A stretch of DNA of 64,000 bases, taken from assembly GCA_965212165.1 (NCBI GenBank), contig OZ243096.1, forward strand, positions 2,232,001-2,296,000, written 5' to 3'. Shown in pieces: positions 8,753-18,096 of this stretch. The notes under the pieces are model-generated. The model saw only the letters and a program-made list of their open reading frames with translations, was not told where the DNA came from and made no database searches. The translations under genes and the position numbers were made by a program. Each line of letters starts with the position of its first letter. Within the stretch, counting starts at the first letter, position 1. Source of the stretch: RHLJ01 sp965212165. GTDB lineage: Bacteria; Bacteroidota; Rhodothermia; Balneolales; Balneolaceae.

Positions 8753-10660
8753 TTATTCTTCTCTTGAAATTATTGGTTCAAAGAAAATGGACGCTTTTGT
8801 AGGTGAAATTAAAGTTTTAAAGTCAATACTGTTTGAACCAACTTTTAAGTTACTTAACGGCCCAATTGTAGGATTTGCTGTTTTTCTAACCACTTTATTA
8901 AAATCCCAAAAAACAGAAATTGGATTTCCATTTTCATCTGCGATAGATTGTTCTGCAAATGGTATCAAACCTATTAAATCAGGATTTACTGAAGGGCTAG
9001 TAATTCCAATAAAGGAATCGTCCATTTTAAAATATAGTGATACAATCTCACTTGTCAACTTGATAGAATATTCGAAATCAAAATCACTTATCGTAGGGTT
9101 CAAATGCTCAGAGTTAGGCTTCGATCCATCAATGTATAAATTATTGTTAACTACATTTCCTACTCCTGAACTTGATCCAAAGTTAATGGGTCCTTGGGCA
9201 CCAGCAAAAATGTTATTGTACATTTGATTGTATACGATTTCTACTGGAATACCCATATTTCTTCTTAGGGTCGAGTGAGGTTTTAAAGTATATGCTCTTC
9301 TAGCTCCTGAACCTTGATTTCCAAATTCTTGTATTTTAAAATCAAAATTGCTGTCAATAAAAAGATTATGAGCAAATATTGAACCACCAGAATATACCAT
9401 AATTGCACCTTCTGGTTTATCAATAATAATGTTGTTATCAATAAGAGTCGGGCCAACATTTGCTTCAAGAAACAGGGCAGTTGTAGTATTAACTCCACCA
9501 ATTAAAAAATTACGTGTGATTCTAGTTCCTTGATTAGCGAAATCAATCCAAATACAGTAAGCTTGTGATTGAGGACTTTGATTAGCAATCACACTGTGAA
9601 TAAAGTTATTCTCTATTAGTACATCTGAAGAATTCCAGATCTTGATTCCAGCTGGTTCGTACCCACCAAATTCATTTCGATAGTTGATATCTTCAATTCT
9701 ATTCCCACTAATTTTGGATCTTGAAATCCCTTTTTGTCCAGCAATTCCATATTGACCATTTTTATGAATTACATTATTCCGAATAATATGATCTCCAAAC
9801 TGCGAAATATCTTCAAAAGAATCTTCCGGTCTTTCATTCTCACCAAACATAATTCCAGCAGTCTTAGAATAGGCTATTTCTGAATTCTCAATGATCCAAC
9901 TCTTTCCCATATTTGAACCAAGTGCACCAACTTGAAGTAATCGATTTGGATCATTATCACCTTCGTTTGGGGCTTGCCAGTTTGGAGATGCATGTAGAAA
10001 ACGTAACCCATTGATTGTCAAAAAATCTACATCAGTGTTGGTAGCGAAAAAAATTAGCTCTCTTATGTTTATTTCAACTAATTCATCATTTGGATTTAGG
10101 TCACTAAAGTTTCCAAAAATGGAAGTGAATCCATCCTTTGTTTCAGTGTACCAAGTATGAGCTGTTTCTTTGACATCATCAAGAGTTTGCTGCTCATATA
10201 GCGCACTATTATTCAAATAAACATCGCCTCGATGGTGCCATTGTCCATAATTTTGAAAATCACCATCTACGAAAAGGGAATAGGGGTTGTATCCATTAAA
10301 AAAAGAGGTATGTAATTTTACGACCCATAAACCTTTGCTAATTTTTCTCCATGAATTTATTTCTTCAGAACCTTTAATAAATACATCATCATTTTCAAAG
10401 TGAGTAAAGGTTACTCTTTCAGAGTCCGAAGTGCCGCCTACTGATGGATTTACATACTCTCGATATATTCCTTCATGGATTATGATAGTTTGTCCTGGTT
10501 TTACAGTTTCAGCAGCTTTAGATATTGTAAGAAAAGGGGATTCTTTTGTTCCTGAATTTGAATCTGATCCTAATTTTGAAACATGGATATTTATACTATT
10601 TGAACAGTTTGCACAAAACAAATATACCGTTGCTAAAAAAATGTATTTGAAGCTATTCAA
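8753..10660 (-). CDS. Secreted right-handed parallel beta-helix protein (DUF1565-like N-terminus)
   Basis: 635-residue exported protein. The N-terminal hydrophobic segment ends in cysteines (LFCANCS, Cys16/Cys19), so it is either a lipoprotein with a poor lipobox or a Sec substrate. Residues about 25-60 (HVSKLGSDSNSGTKESPFLT, then ISKAA) match the start typical of DUF1565/polysaccharide-lyase-like beta-helices. The following 350 residues repeat N/G/I-rich turns (IIRNNVIHKNGQYGI, VLIENNFIHS, LIDNNIIID), the signature of stacked helix coils. A beta-sandwich-like C-terminal part follows. Related proteins bind or cleave acidic polysaccharides (PL6/PL9/GH-type helices), but I cannot place catalytic residues, so the activity is open. 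It lies 12 bp after purC and is likely co-transcribed with the LacI regulator gene. Confidence 0.8.
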   Translation of the reverse strand: MNSFKYIFLATVYLFCANCSNSINIHVSKLGSDSNSGTKESPFLTISKAAETVKPGQTIIIHEGIYREYVNPSVGGTSDSERVTFTHFENDDVFIKGSEEINSWRKISKGLWVVKLHTSFFNGYNPYSLFVDGDFQNYGQWHHRGDVYLNNSALYEQQTLDDVKETAHTWYTETKDGFTSIFGNFSDLNPNDELVEINIRELIFFATNTDVDFLTINGLRFLHASPNWQAPNEGDNDPNRLLQVGALGSNMGKSWIIENSEIAYSKTAGIMFGENERPEDSFEDISQFGDHIIRNNVIHKNGQYGIAGQKGISRSKISGNRIEDINYRNEFGGYEPAGIKIWNSSDVLIENNFIHSVIANQSPQSQAYCIWIDFANQGTRITRNFLIGGVNTTTALFLEANVGPTLIDNNIIIDKPEGAIMVYSGGSIFAHNLFIDSNFDFKIQEFGNQGSGARRAYTLKPHSTLRRNMGIPVEIVYNQMYNNIFAGAQGPINFGSSSGVGNVVNNNLYIDGSKPNSEHLNPTISDFDFEYSIKLTSEIVSLYFKMDDSFIGITSPSVNPDLIGLIPFAEQSIADENGNPISVFWDFNKVVRKTANPTIGPLSNLKVGSNSIDFKTLISPTKASIFFEPIISREE

Positions 10661-10672
10661 GCTAAAGAAGTG

Positions 10673-11635
10673 TTATGAATACTTTTGGAGAATCGTAGTT
10701 AAAACAGTATTAAAATCTTTTTCTATAATAGGTTCAAAATCTTCTCCAGTAAGCATTTCGAAAAGCTCGGAATAGCGCTCAAATACTTCAATTCGAAATT
10801 CGTCAGGCAAATCTGGGAGGGTTTGTCCATCTAATCCTTGGAAATTTTGACTCATTAACCACTCACGTAGAAATTCTTTAGATAGCTGTTTTTGAGACTC
10901 ACCATTAGCCTGTCGTTCTCCATATCCTTCTAAATAAAAATATCTAGATGAATCGGTAGTATGAACTTCATCGATTAATGTAAGTTCACCATTGTATAGA
11001 CCAAACTCATATTTAGTGTCTACGAGAATTAAACCATTCTGCGCTGCCACTTCAGTTCCTCTTTCAAAAAGTTTAAAAGCGACCTCGCGAATTTGAGTCC
11101 ATAAATCTTCATTAACAATACTATTAGCTAAAATATCTACTTCAGAAATATCTTCATCATGACCTTCGGTTGCTTTAGTTGCAGGAGTAAGAATTGGAGA
11201 TTGAAATTTTTCATGTTCAACCAATCCATCTGGTAAAATAACTCCACAAAGAGTTCGAAGACCTGACTTGTAAGTTCGCCAAGCATGACCTGTTAAATAA
11301 CCCCTTACAACCACTTCAACTGGTACAGGAGTACATTTTTTAGCAATTGTAATATTAGGGTGGGGGACTTCAATAACATGAGTTGCTACAATATCTTTAA
11401 CAGTGTTAAAAGAAAAAGCAGCAAGTTGATTAAGTATTTGTCCTTTGAAGGGAATTGCTTGTCTCATTATAAAATCAAATGCAGAAATACGATCTGTTAC
11501 AACAATTCCCAGAGTGTTATTGTTGAGATCGTAAACTTCACGAACTTTACCTTTATATGGTGAGCCAATTGAAGCTACATTGGTATCGGTTATACAATAG
11601 TCTAAAGCTTCCTGAGTGCTAAAATTATATTCCAC
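10673..11635 (-). CDS. purC: Phosphoribosylaminoimidazole-succinocarboxamide synthase
   Basis: 320-residue SAICAR synthetase of the long (yeast Ade1-like) form, which ligates aspartate to CAIR with ATP in purine synthesis. The N-terminal GKVREVYDL glycine-lysine motif, the DRISAFD segment, EVVVRGYLTG and the LVDTKYEFG / LIDEVHTTDSSR ATP-grasp-like residues are all intact. Its place is odd: it starts 4 bp after a LacI-type regulator gene and ends 12 bp before a secreted beta-helix gene, all on the same strand, with no other purine gene near. No separate promoter can be seen in those gaps, so its expression may depend on the regulator's promoter or on a start inside lacI-like coding DNA. Confidence 0.95.
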   Translation of the reverse strand: MEYNFSTQEALDYCITDTNVASIGSPYKGKVREVYDLNNNTLGIVVTDRISAFDFIMRQAIPFKGQILNQLAAFSFNTVKDIVATHVIEVPHPNITIAKKCTPVPVEVVVRGYLTGHAWRTYKSGLRTLCGVILPDGLVEHEKFQSPILTPATKATEGHDEDISEVDILANSIVNEDLWTQIREVAFKLFERGTEVAAQNGLILVDTKYEFGLYNGELTLIDEVHTTDSSRYFYLEGYGERQANGESQKQLSKEFLREWLMSQNFQGLDGQTLPDLPDEFRIEVFERYSELFEMLTGEDFEPIIEKDFNTVLTTILQKYS

Positions 11636-11639
11636 AGTT

Positions 11640-12650
11640 TTAAACCTTTTCTGTTGATCCTCTTTCTACAAGAATAGGATTAATCGAAGTTTGGAAGAGA
11701 TTATCAGTTGGGTCTTTTATGATTGCTGCAAGTCGTGCCGTTGCCTGAATTCCAATGGTGTGCATCTGCTGATCAATGGTTGTTAGATCAAGATATTTAC
11801 TCAATTTGATATTGTCGTAACCCATTATTGCGATATCATCTGGCACTTTCATTCCTAATCGAGATAGTGCATGCAGCGCACCTAAAGCTTGAGTATCATT
11901 TGCGCAAAATACAGCATCTGGATATCGACCCATTTTATCATATTTATAAACTGCTTCAAAGCCTGCTTCCTCGGTAAACCCAGCATGTTTGGTTGTATCA
12001 CCAGTTACAAATAAACTCTTATCGATTTTCATTTTATAATTCTTAAGAGCATCCTTAAACCCACGTTCTCTATCGTCAGATGCACGAGTATTAACTGGTG
12101 ATGTAATCATTCCAATATCTGTAAAGCCTTTTTTCACTAAATGCTCACCTGCCATATAACCACCTTGGTAATCGTTAACCATAAAATAATTATATGCATC
12201 ATGTGCAGCATTAACTAAAACGATAGGTACATGAGTAGTTTGGAGATGCTTGTGAATCTTTTCACTAACATCGATAGAAAGTAGAATTAGGGCATCAGCG
12301 GTTCCACGATCGAAAAAATTTATAACAGCCTCTTCAGGGTCCTTAGAACCAGTATTATATAAAATAATATCCAGATCCATTTTCTTGATTTCATCTTTTA
12401 CCCCTTTAAGTACTTCATTAAAAAAAGGAGTAGTAAATGAAGGTACTGCAACGGCAAGTAGTTGAGGTTCTTTACTAGCTAACTTACGTGCGCTAACTTG
12501 TGGTCTAAAGGAAAGTTCTTCAATAGCTGCTTGAACTTTCTTTTTTGTTTCATCTGAAACATTCGGAGAATCATTCAATACTCTCGAAACTGTAGAAATA
12601 GCAACTCCTGCATTTTTTGCTACTTCATAAATAGTTACTTTTTTGTTCAT
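11640..12650 (-). CDS. LacI-family transcriptional regulator
   Basis: 336-residue repressor-type protein. The N-terminal LacI helix-turn-helix (VTIYEVAKNAGVAISTVSRV, residues 5-24) with hinge helix (PQVSARKLA) is followed by a periplasmic-binding-protein-like sensor domain (AVAVPSFTTPFFNEVLKGV; VNDYQGGYMAGEHL; AVFCANDTQALGAL; MGYDNIKLSKYLDLTTI). The ligand is probably a sugar or related small molecule and is not deducible. It is the first gene of the minus-strand cluster with purC, the beta-helix protein and the Gfo/Idh/MocA enzyme. A perfect 7+7-bp inverted repeat lies 15 bp before its start and may be an autoregulatory site. A typical LacI-family operator core (central CG) is found elsewhere in this window, before the fused mutase gene at 29984. 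Confidence 0.93.
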   Translation of the reverse strand: MNKKVTIYEVAKNAGVAISTVSRVLNDSPNVSDETKKKVQAAIEELSFRPQVSARKLASKEPQLLAVAVPSFTTPFFNEVLKGVKDEIKKMDLDIILYNTGSKDPEEAVINFFDRGTADALILLSIDVSEKIHKHLQTTHVPIVLVNAAHDAYNYFMVNDYQGGYMAGEHLVKKGFTDIGMITSPVNTRASDDRERGFKDALKNYKMKIDKSLFVTGDTTKHAGFTEEAGFEAVYKYDKMGRYPDAVFCANDTQALGALHALSRLGMKVPDDIAIMGYDNIKLSKYLDLTTIDQQMHTIGIQATARLAAIIKDPTDNLFQTSINPILVERGSTEKV

Positions 12651-12664
12651 AATCCCGATAAATG

Positions 12665-12685
12665 TTTTACAAATAATCTGTAAAA
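12665..12685. promoter_or_regulatory. Inverted repeat, possible operator upstream of LacI-type gene
   Basis: TTTTACA (12665-12671) and TGTAAAA (12679-12685) form a perfect 7-bp inverted repeat with a 7-nt spacer, in the 178-bp divergent region between the regulator (12650) and the phytoene synthase gene (12829). The odd spacer and lack of a central CG are not typical of LacI operators, so a different binding protein is possible. The rest of this region is plain AT-rich DNA. Confidence 0.4.
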
Positions 12686-12828
12686 AAAAGTGAGAATACC
12701 CCTTTTTAGCTAATTATTTTAGTAGGTAGAGTATAATCAACTTATAAAGAAGATGTAATCTGTATTAAAAAATTATTTATTTCTTAATCAATGGAACTTT
12801 TTTAGGCAATAAATTCATTTATTAAAGT

Positions 12829-13803
12829 ATGAGCTCAATTCTACGCATTCCATATTCAATGATTAGACCAATTTATGAAAAAACTTCATTTCATAAGTCT
12901 GTTATAGAAGAAATTGGTGACACAGATTTAAAGCCAGCATATTCTCATTGTCGTGCGATAACAAGATACTATGCTAAGACCTTCTATATGGCTACACGAT
13001 TTTTGCCAAATGAGAAACAACGCAGTATTTTTGCAATATATGGTTTATGTAGATTTCTGGATAATTTGGTTGATGATTCAATAGACTTATCAAATAATGA
13101 AGTAATAAACATTTCAGAAATTGATTCGAAGTTGAATGAATTCAAAATTAATCTAGCCTCGATTTATGAAGGTGAGTTATCAAACGATAGAATTCTTACC
13201 GCATTTGCAGATACTTTAAGAAAATACCACATTCCTATAGATCTCCCTTTTCTGCTTATTGATGGTGTTCGTTCCGATCTTGACAAAAATCGATACAATA
13301 ATTTTCAAGAATTATATGACTACTCTTATCAGGTTGCATCTGTGGTGGGCTTAATGACAAGTAGGGTTTTTGGTTATGAAGATGAAAGAGCTCTCGAATA
13401 TGCTATTGATTTAGGTATAGCGATGCAGCTTACTAATATTTTAAGAGATATTGGTGAAGATTTAGAAAGGAATAGGATTTATTTACCAGCAGACGAATTG
13501 AAGTTGTTTGGAGTTTCTGAAGCAGATTTATTTAATGGAAATCTATCGGAAGATTTTATTGAATTGATGAAATTTCAAGTAGCACGTGCAAGAAAGTACT
13601 ACGAAAAAGCTGATAATGGTATTACAATGCTCAATAAAGATAGTCGTTTACCAGTTTATTTAGCTAGGTTCAATTACAGTAGAATTCTATATAAAATTGA
13701 AGAGAATAACTTTAATGTATTTGATGAACGAGCATATCTTAATAATCTAGAAAAATTTACTATCCTTCCAAGAATACTCTATAAAATGAGAGCTGTTAGT
13801 TAA
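12829..13803 (+). CDS. Phytoene/squalene synthase family protein
   Basis: 324-residue head-to-head prenyl synthase. Both Asp-rich Mg-binding motifs are present: DNLVDD (residues 78-83) and LTNILRDIGEDLERNRIYLP (around residue 205). The YYAKTFYMATRFLP segment (48-60) is the usual S/Y-K-T/S-F signature region. It condenses two GGPP to phytoene (carotenoids) or two FPP to squalene. Motifs fit CrtB-type enzymes well, but the choice cannot be settled without neighbours such as crtI, which are absent. The ATG at 12829 gives a short N-terminal extension before the domain. It is followed by accC after 57 bp on the same strand. Confidence 0.9.
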   Translation: MSSILRIPYSMIRPIYEKTSFHKSVIEEIGDTDLKPAYSHCRAITRYYAKTFYMATRFLPNEKQRSIFAIYGLCRFLDNLVDDSIDLSNNEVINISEIDSKLNEFKINLASIYEGELSNDRILTAFADTLRKYHIPIDLPFLLIDGVRSDLDKNRYNNFQELYDYSYQVASVVGLMTSRVFGYEDERALEYAIDLGIAMQLTNILRDIGEDLERNRIYLPADELKLFGVSEADLFNGNLSEDFIELMKFQVARARKYYEKADNGITMLNKDSRLPVYLARFNYSRILYKIEENNFNVFDERAYLNNLEKFTILPRILYKMRAVS

Positions 13804-13860
13804 CAGAAATTGGTAGAGAATCACTTCTTAATTTGATACTTTCAAAGAAAACGATTTCTC

Positions 13861-15348
13861 ATGGCTACCATCAAAAAAATTCTTATTGCAAATCGCGGTG
13901 AAATAGCCGTTAGAGTAATTCACACTTGTAAAGAGCTTGGAATCAAAAGCGTTGCTGTTTACTCTCGTCCTGATGAATTCTCTCCACATGTACAACTTGC
14001 TGATGAATCAGTATTTATTGGAGAAGCTGCTTCATCAGAAAGTTATCTTGTAGTTGACAAAATTCTGGATGCTATAAAACTAACGGGTGCAGATGCCGTT
14101 CATCCTGGATATGGCTTCTTAAGTGAAAACGCTGATTTTGCAGAACGATGTAAGAAAGAAGGAATTATATTCATAGGTCCAGAACCAAAAGCCATTCGCT
14201 TGATGGGCGATAAAACTTCTGCAAGAGAATTAGCGACACAATATGGAATACCAACACCACCAGGTTTAAAAAGTACACTTCAAAGTCTTGAAGAAGCACG
14301 AAAAGTTGCTAAAGATGTTGGATTCCCAATATTGATAAAAGCTTCTGCTGGGGGTGGAGGTAAAGGAATGCGAATCGTCTATGATGAATCGGAATTCGAA
14401 TCTAGTATAAAAGCTGCAAAGTCTGAGGCTAAAAATGCTTTTGGAGATGATCGGGTATATATAGAGAAATACCTTGAAGAGCCTAGACATATTGAGTTTC
14501 AGATAATGGCTGATACTCATGGAAATATTGTTCATGTATGGGATAGAGAATGTTCAATTCAACGACGTCATCAAAAAGTTATTGAAGAAGCACCAAGTAC
14601 ATTGTTATCTGATGAACTAAGAGCCGAAATGGCAAAATCTGCTATCAAAGCAGCTGAATCTTGTGATTATGTTGGGGCTGGTACCATCGAGTTTTTAGTA
14701 GATAAGCATATGAATTTCTATTTTTTAGAGATGAATACTCGTCTACAAGTTGAACATCCTGTCACAGAGATGATTTCTGGAATTGATTTAGTAGCTGCAC
14801 AAATTGCAGTAGCAGAAGGAAAAGAACTTCCGTTTACTCAAAATGATATTAAAAAAGTTGGACATGCAATAGAATGTCGGATTTATGCTGAAGACCCTGA
14901 AAATAATTTCTTACCAAGTACTGGTTTACTAAAAAAACATAGAACTCCTTCAGGTACAGGTATTCGTGTTGATGCAGGTGTTGAAGAAGGTCAGGAAATC
15001 ACTATTAATTATGATCCAATGATTTCTAAACTCACTGTTTATGGTCATGATAGAGAGGATGCTCGTAAGAAAATGATTAGAGCACTTCAGGAATATGAAA
15101 TTGCCGGTTGTAAAACAACCATACCATTTTGTGAATTTACACTTAATCATGAATCCTTTATTTCTGGGAATTATGATACCCATTTCGTTAAAGATCATTT
15201 TGATCCCAAAAAATTAAAAAGATCTGTTAATGATGACATTTTGGCTTTAACAAGTACTTTACTTAAGGAAGCCCAGCATAATGAATCATTTGAATACGCT
15301 GAACAGGAGAACAGTTCTGTTTCTGAATGGTGGAGAAATCGGCGTTAA
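13861..15348 (+). CDS. accC: Biotin carboxylase subunit
   Basis: 495-residue ATP-grasp biotin carboxylase, which carboxylates biotin on a carrier protein using bicarbonate and ATP. The N-terminal motif KKILIANRGEIAVRVI, ATP loop GGGGKGMRIV, ERECSIQ-like RDRECSIQRRHQK (here DRECSIQRRHQK), EMNTRLQVEHPVTE and IECRIYAEDP are all intact. At 495 residues it is some 45 longer than E. coli AccC, with an acidic C-terminal tail ending in EWWRNRR. No biotin carrier (accB) or carboxyltransferase gene adjoins it, so it could serve acetyl-CoA carboxylase or a propionyl/acyl-CoA carboxylase; the latter would suit the mutase gene in this window (inference). murQ follows after 6 bp. Confidence 0.92.
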   Translation: MATIKKILIANRGEIAVRVIHTCKELGIKSVAVYSRPDEFSPHVQLADESVFIGEAASSESYLVVDKILDAIKLTGADAVHPGYGFLSENADFAERCKKEGIIFIGPEPKAIRLMGDKTSARELATQYGIPTPPGLKSTLQSLEEARKVAKDVGFPILIKASAGGGGKGMRIVYDESEFESSIKAAKSEAKNAFGDDRVYIEKYLEEPRHIEFQIMADTHGNIVHVWDRECSIQRRHQKVIEEAPSTLLSDELRAEMAKSAIKAAESCDYVGAGTIEFLVDKHMNFYFLEMNTRLQVEHPVTEMISGIDLVAAQIAVAEGKELPFTQNDIKKVGHAIECRIYAEDPENNFLPSTGLLKKHRTPSGTGIRVDAGVEEGQEITINYDPMISKLTVYGHDREDARKKMIRALQEYEIAGCKTTIPFCEFTLNHESFISGNYDTHFVKDHFDPKKLKRSVNDDILALTSTLLKEAQHNESFEYAEQENSSVSEWWRNRR

Positions 15349-15354
15349 CTCTAT

Positions 15355-16275
15355 ATGGACACATCAAAAAAGAAGCTTTTTGAAGCTTTAAATAAACTGG
15401 ATACAGAACAGCGTAACAATGTTACGACTGAAATTGACCTTGCTGATTCTTCTGAAATAGTAAGATTAATAAATCAAGAAGATCAGAAAGTAGCATTGGA
15501 AGTAGAAAAAAAACTCAATTGTATTGCTGAAGCTGTTGATTTAGTAAGTGATAGCTTTGCTGTAGGAGGAAGGCTGCTTTATTTTGGTGCTGGAACTAGC
15601 GGGCGATTAGGAGTTTTAGACGCCGCTGAATGTCCTCCGACTTTTGGCAGTGAACCAGAACAGGTTCAAGGATTTATTGCTGGTGGTAAAGAAGCCATGT
15701 TTATAGCGCAGGAAGGAGCTGAAGATTCAGAAGAGATAGGAGCAAATGACCTCGATAATTTGAATGTATCTAAAATCGATGTTGTTTGTGGTCTTGCTGC
15801 AAGTGGTAGAACACCATATGTACTAGGTGTACTGAAACATGCTCAAAAATCAGGAGTTAAGACAATATTTATAACTACTGTTCCAAAATCTCAACTTAGC
15901 ATTTATTCAGATATAATTATTGATGTACCTGTTGGTCCAGAGGCTATTATGGGAAGTACACGAATGAAAAGTGGAACAGCCCAGAAAATGGTTATGAATA
16001 TGATAACTACTGGCGCATTCATTAGGCAAGGAAAAGTGCTCGAGAACGTTATGGTAGACCTGAAACTATCAAATAAGAAACTTATTGAACGTGCAAAAAG
16101 AATAATATGCACATTTTGTAGTGTAAATTATGACGAAGCTTCAATTTTTCTGAATAAAGCCGATGGTCATGTTAAAACAGCAATTGTAATGGCTTTAACT
16201 AATTCATCAAAAGAAGATGCAACGCAATTATTAATTAAACATAAAGGTTTTATTAGGAGAGCCTTACAATTATAA
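15355..16275 (+). CDS. murQ: N-acetylmuramic acid 6-phosphate etherase
   Basis: 306-residue SIS-domain lyase that splits MurNAc-6-phosphate to GlcNAc-6-phosphate and D-lactate during peptidoglycan recycling. The sugar-phosphate-binding and catalytic segment GAGTSGRLGVLDAAECPPTF contains the family's key Glu. The GSTRMKSGTAQKMVMNM helix and C-terminal UBA-like helices match full-length MurQ. It lies between accC (6-bp gap) and the acyltransferase gene (6-bp gap), so it is probably co-transcribed with lipid genes. No anmK or murP-type gene is nearby. Confidence 0.95.
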   Translation: MDTSKKKLFEALNKLDTEQRNNVTTEIDLADSSEIVRLINQEDQKVALEVEKKLNCIAEAVDLVSDSFAVGGRLLYFGAGTSGRLGVLDAAECPPTFGSEPEQVQGFIAGGKEAMFIAQEGAEDSEEIGANDLDNLNVSKIDVVCGLAASGRTPYVLGVLKHAQKSGVKTIFITTVPKSQLSIYSDIIIDVPVGPEAIMGSTRMKSGTAQKMVMNMITTGAFIRQGKVLENVMVDLKLSNKKLIERAKRIICTFCSVNYDEASIFLNKADGHVKTAIVMALTNSSKEDATQLLIKHKGFIRRALQL

Positions 16276-16281
16276 AATGAG

Positions 16282-17010
16282 ATGAGAGAAGTAATCTTTA
16301 GTATTTATGTTTGGACTGCCTACATCTTACTATTTGTAGTTTTTTTTATACTAATTTCAGTAACCTTTTTAGCGACTTTTTTATTTGATAAATATCGAAA
16401 AATTCCAAACAAGGTGTTAGGAATGATGGCTTGGTGTATGGTTAGAGTGAGTCCGGGATGGAAAATAAAAGTTGAGGGTGTAGAGAAATTTGATAATAAC
16501 ACTCCAACTATTTTTATCGCGAATCACGAAAGCTTTTTAGATATACCACTCTTGTTTGAATTGCCATGGCGAATGAAGTGGGTTGTAAAACATAGTATGA
16601 CTTACATTCCTGTGATGGGATGGATGGTGAAACTCACAGGTCAACTTACAATTAATCGTTCAAGTAAATCTGCGTTAGTAAAATTATCGAATCTTGTTAA
16701 GCCATTAAATGATTTAGTCCCGGTTATGATATTTCCAGAAGGGACACGTTCATTAGATGGAAAAATAAGTTCATTTAAAAATGGAGCGTTTCTTATGGCT
16801 TTAGAATATGGATTCCGAATACAACCTATAGTAATTGATGGGGCTCATGAAATTCTAAAATCAGGTTCAGCCATACTAAATAATAAAGGAATGCTTAGAG
16901 TTTCTGTGTTAGATCATATTGATCCAAAAGATTTTAATAATATGACGGATCTAAAGTCTTTTGCTAGAGATAAAATAATATTTGAAAAAGAAAGGCTTAA
17001 GAATTATTGA
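16282..17010 (+). CDS. 1-acyl-sn-glycerol-3-phosphate acyltransferase (PlsC family)
   Basis: 242-residue membrane acyltransferase of the LPLAT family. An N-terminal membrane helix (about 8-32) precedes the catalytic NHESFLDIP motif, which is the NHxxxxD motif with His and Asp intact. The acceptor-binding FPEGTRS motif follows about 70 residues later. It probably acylates lysophosphatidate to phosphatidate at the inner membrane. The last codons overlap the start of the next gene by 4 bp (TTGA), suggesting coupled translation. A role in another acyl lipid, such as ornithine lipid, cannot be ruled out. Confidence 0.9.
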   Translation: MREVIFSIYVWTAYILLFVVFFILISVTFLATFLFDKYRKIPNKVLGMMAWCMVRVSPGWKIKVEGVEKFDNNTPTIFIANHESFLDIPLLFELPWRMKWVVKHSMTYIPVMGWMVKLTGQLTINRSSKSALVKLSNLVKPLNDLVPVMIFPEGTRSLDGKISSFKNGAFLMALEYGFRIQPIVIDGAHEILKSGSAILNNKGMLRVSVLDHIDPKDFNNMTDLKSFARDKIIFEKERLKNY

Positions 17011-17687
17011 AATTAAATATAATTGATACCATACTTTCATCAACTCATTACCATCACAGGGTTATGTCTTCAATTGTTATTGCTCAGTTGATATTAATCT
17101 CAGTATTTAAATTTTGGCCAGAATCAGTTAGAAAAACTGTAGCATTTGATGGATTTGAAAAGAAAGCTATTATCATAGAAGAGATGATAGTTACTAAACA
17201 AGCAAATGCTCCGGCATCGCCACCAAAGCCTCAAATCCCAATCCCAATTCCAAATGATTTTGTAATAGAAGAGATTATCGACTTCCCTGAACTAGAAAAT
17301 TTATTAAACACAGATCCATTAAGTATTGAAAATACTACAGGGCAAAGAGGGGATGAAGAAATTATCTCAGGTAATCCTGATAGGCCGCCAAGAGTAGTGA
17401 GAATTGTAGAGCCTATTGTGCCAGAAGAAGCAAAAAGAGCAACTATAAAAGCAACTATAACAGTAAATTTCACTGTATTAAGCGATGGGTCGGTTAAAGA
17501 AGCATATATCTCGGAAATACGTTTATATGAAGATAATGGTAGAGATTTTAAGATTGTAAAGGATATTGGCTATGGATTACTTGAAGCAACATTAGAAGCT
17601 GCTTACAAATGGAGATTTAGGCCTGCCTCTGAACGAGGAGAAAATGTAGGAGCATATACTCAAGATATTTTCACATTTGGTTTTTGA
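17007..17687 (+). CDS. TonB-like periplasm-spanning protein
   Basis: 226-residue protein with one N-terminal membrane helix (about residues 20-37), a Pro-rich linker (APASPPKPQIPIPIP), an acidic segment, and a C-terminal TonB_C-like domain (PEEAKRATIKATITVNFTV ... YKWRFRPA). Such proteins pass proton-motive energy from ExbBD to outer-membrane receptors, or are stand-alone relatives. The start is TTG at 17007 overlapping the upstream TGA; an ATG at 17064 (residue 20) would remove the cytoplasmic leader but keep the helix. No exbB/exbD or TonB-dependent receptor gene lies in the window. Confidence 0.85.
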   Translation: MKLNIIDTILSSTHYHHRVMSSIVIAQLILISVFKFWPESVRKTVAFDGFEKKAIIIEEMIVTKQANAPASPPKPQIPIPIPNDFVIEEIIDFPELENLLNTDPLSIENTTGQRGDEEIISGNPDRPPRVVRIVEPIVPEEAKRATIKATITVNFTVLSDGSVKEAYISEIRLYEDNGRDFKIVKDIGYGLLEATLEAAYKWRFRPASERGENVGAYTQDIFTFGF

Positions 17688-17690
17688 TAA

Positions 17691-17721
17691 TTGCTATGGG
17701 ATTGGATTAGTTCTATCTTTG
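17691..17721 (+). promoter_or_regulatory. Promoter of tRNA-Ser
   Basis: TTG (17691-17693), a 20-nt spacer and TATCTTTG (17714-17721), the same downstream box as the metH promoter, lie 20 bp before the first base of the tRNA. Confidence 0.65.
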
Positions 17722-17741
17722 CCGCCCTTATTGAATGAAAA

Positions 17742-17898
<157 letters not shown>

Positions 17899-18001
17899 TA
17901 GTTTTAACTAGAAAAATATAGAAGTTTGAATTATTAATATTTACTTTAACATTATATAATAAGATGGCTTAGGTGTTTAATTAGTTTGGTACAATAAATT
18001 A

Positions 18002-18034
18002 CTTGAATCTAATTTTAATTCAAGAATACCTTTC
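18002..18034 (+). promoter_or_regulatory. Inverted repeat overlapping a possible promoter before the 758-aa lipoprotein
   Basis: CTTGAAT (18002-18008) and ATTCAAG (18018-18024) are a perfect 7-bp inverted repeat. TTG (18003-18005) followed after 21 nt by TACCTTTC (18027-18034) is one base off the TTG/TAnnTTTG promoter form, so a protein bound to the repeat would cover the spacer. The start codon lies 62 bp further on. Confidence 0.4.
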
Positions 18035-18096
18035 ATAGGTTAAATAACCGGATGTCTATCATTCTTCAAATAAATAATAATCCAATCAAGTAACAG

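Noticed and set aside
8787..9227. 146-codon open frame on the plus strand inside the beta-helix gene
   Set aside because: Antisense shadow of a clear coding frame, with no recognisable protein features.
10431..10775. 114-codon plus-strand frame across the beta-helix/purC junction
   Set aside because: Antisense to the ends of two genuine genes; no start signal or domain.
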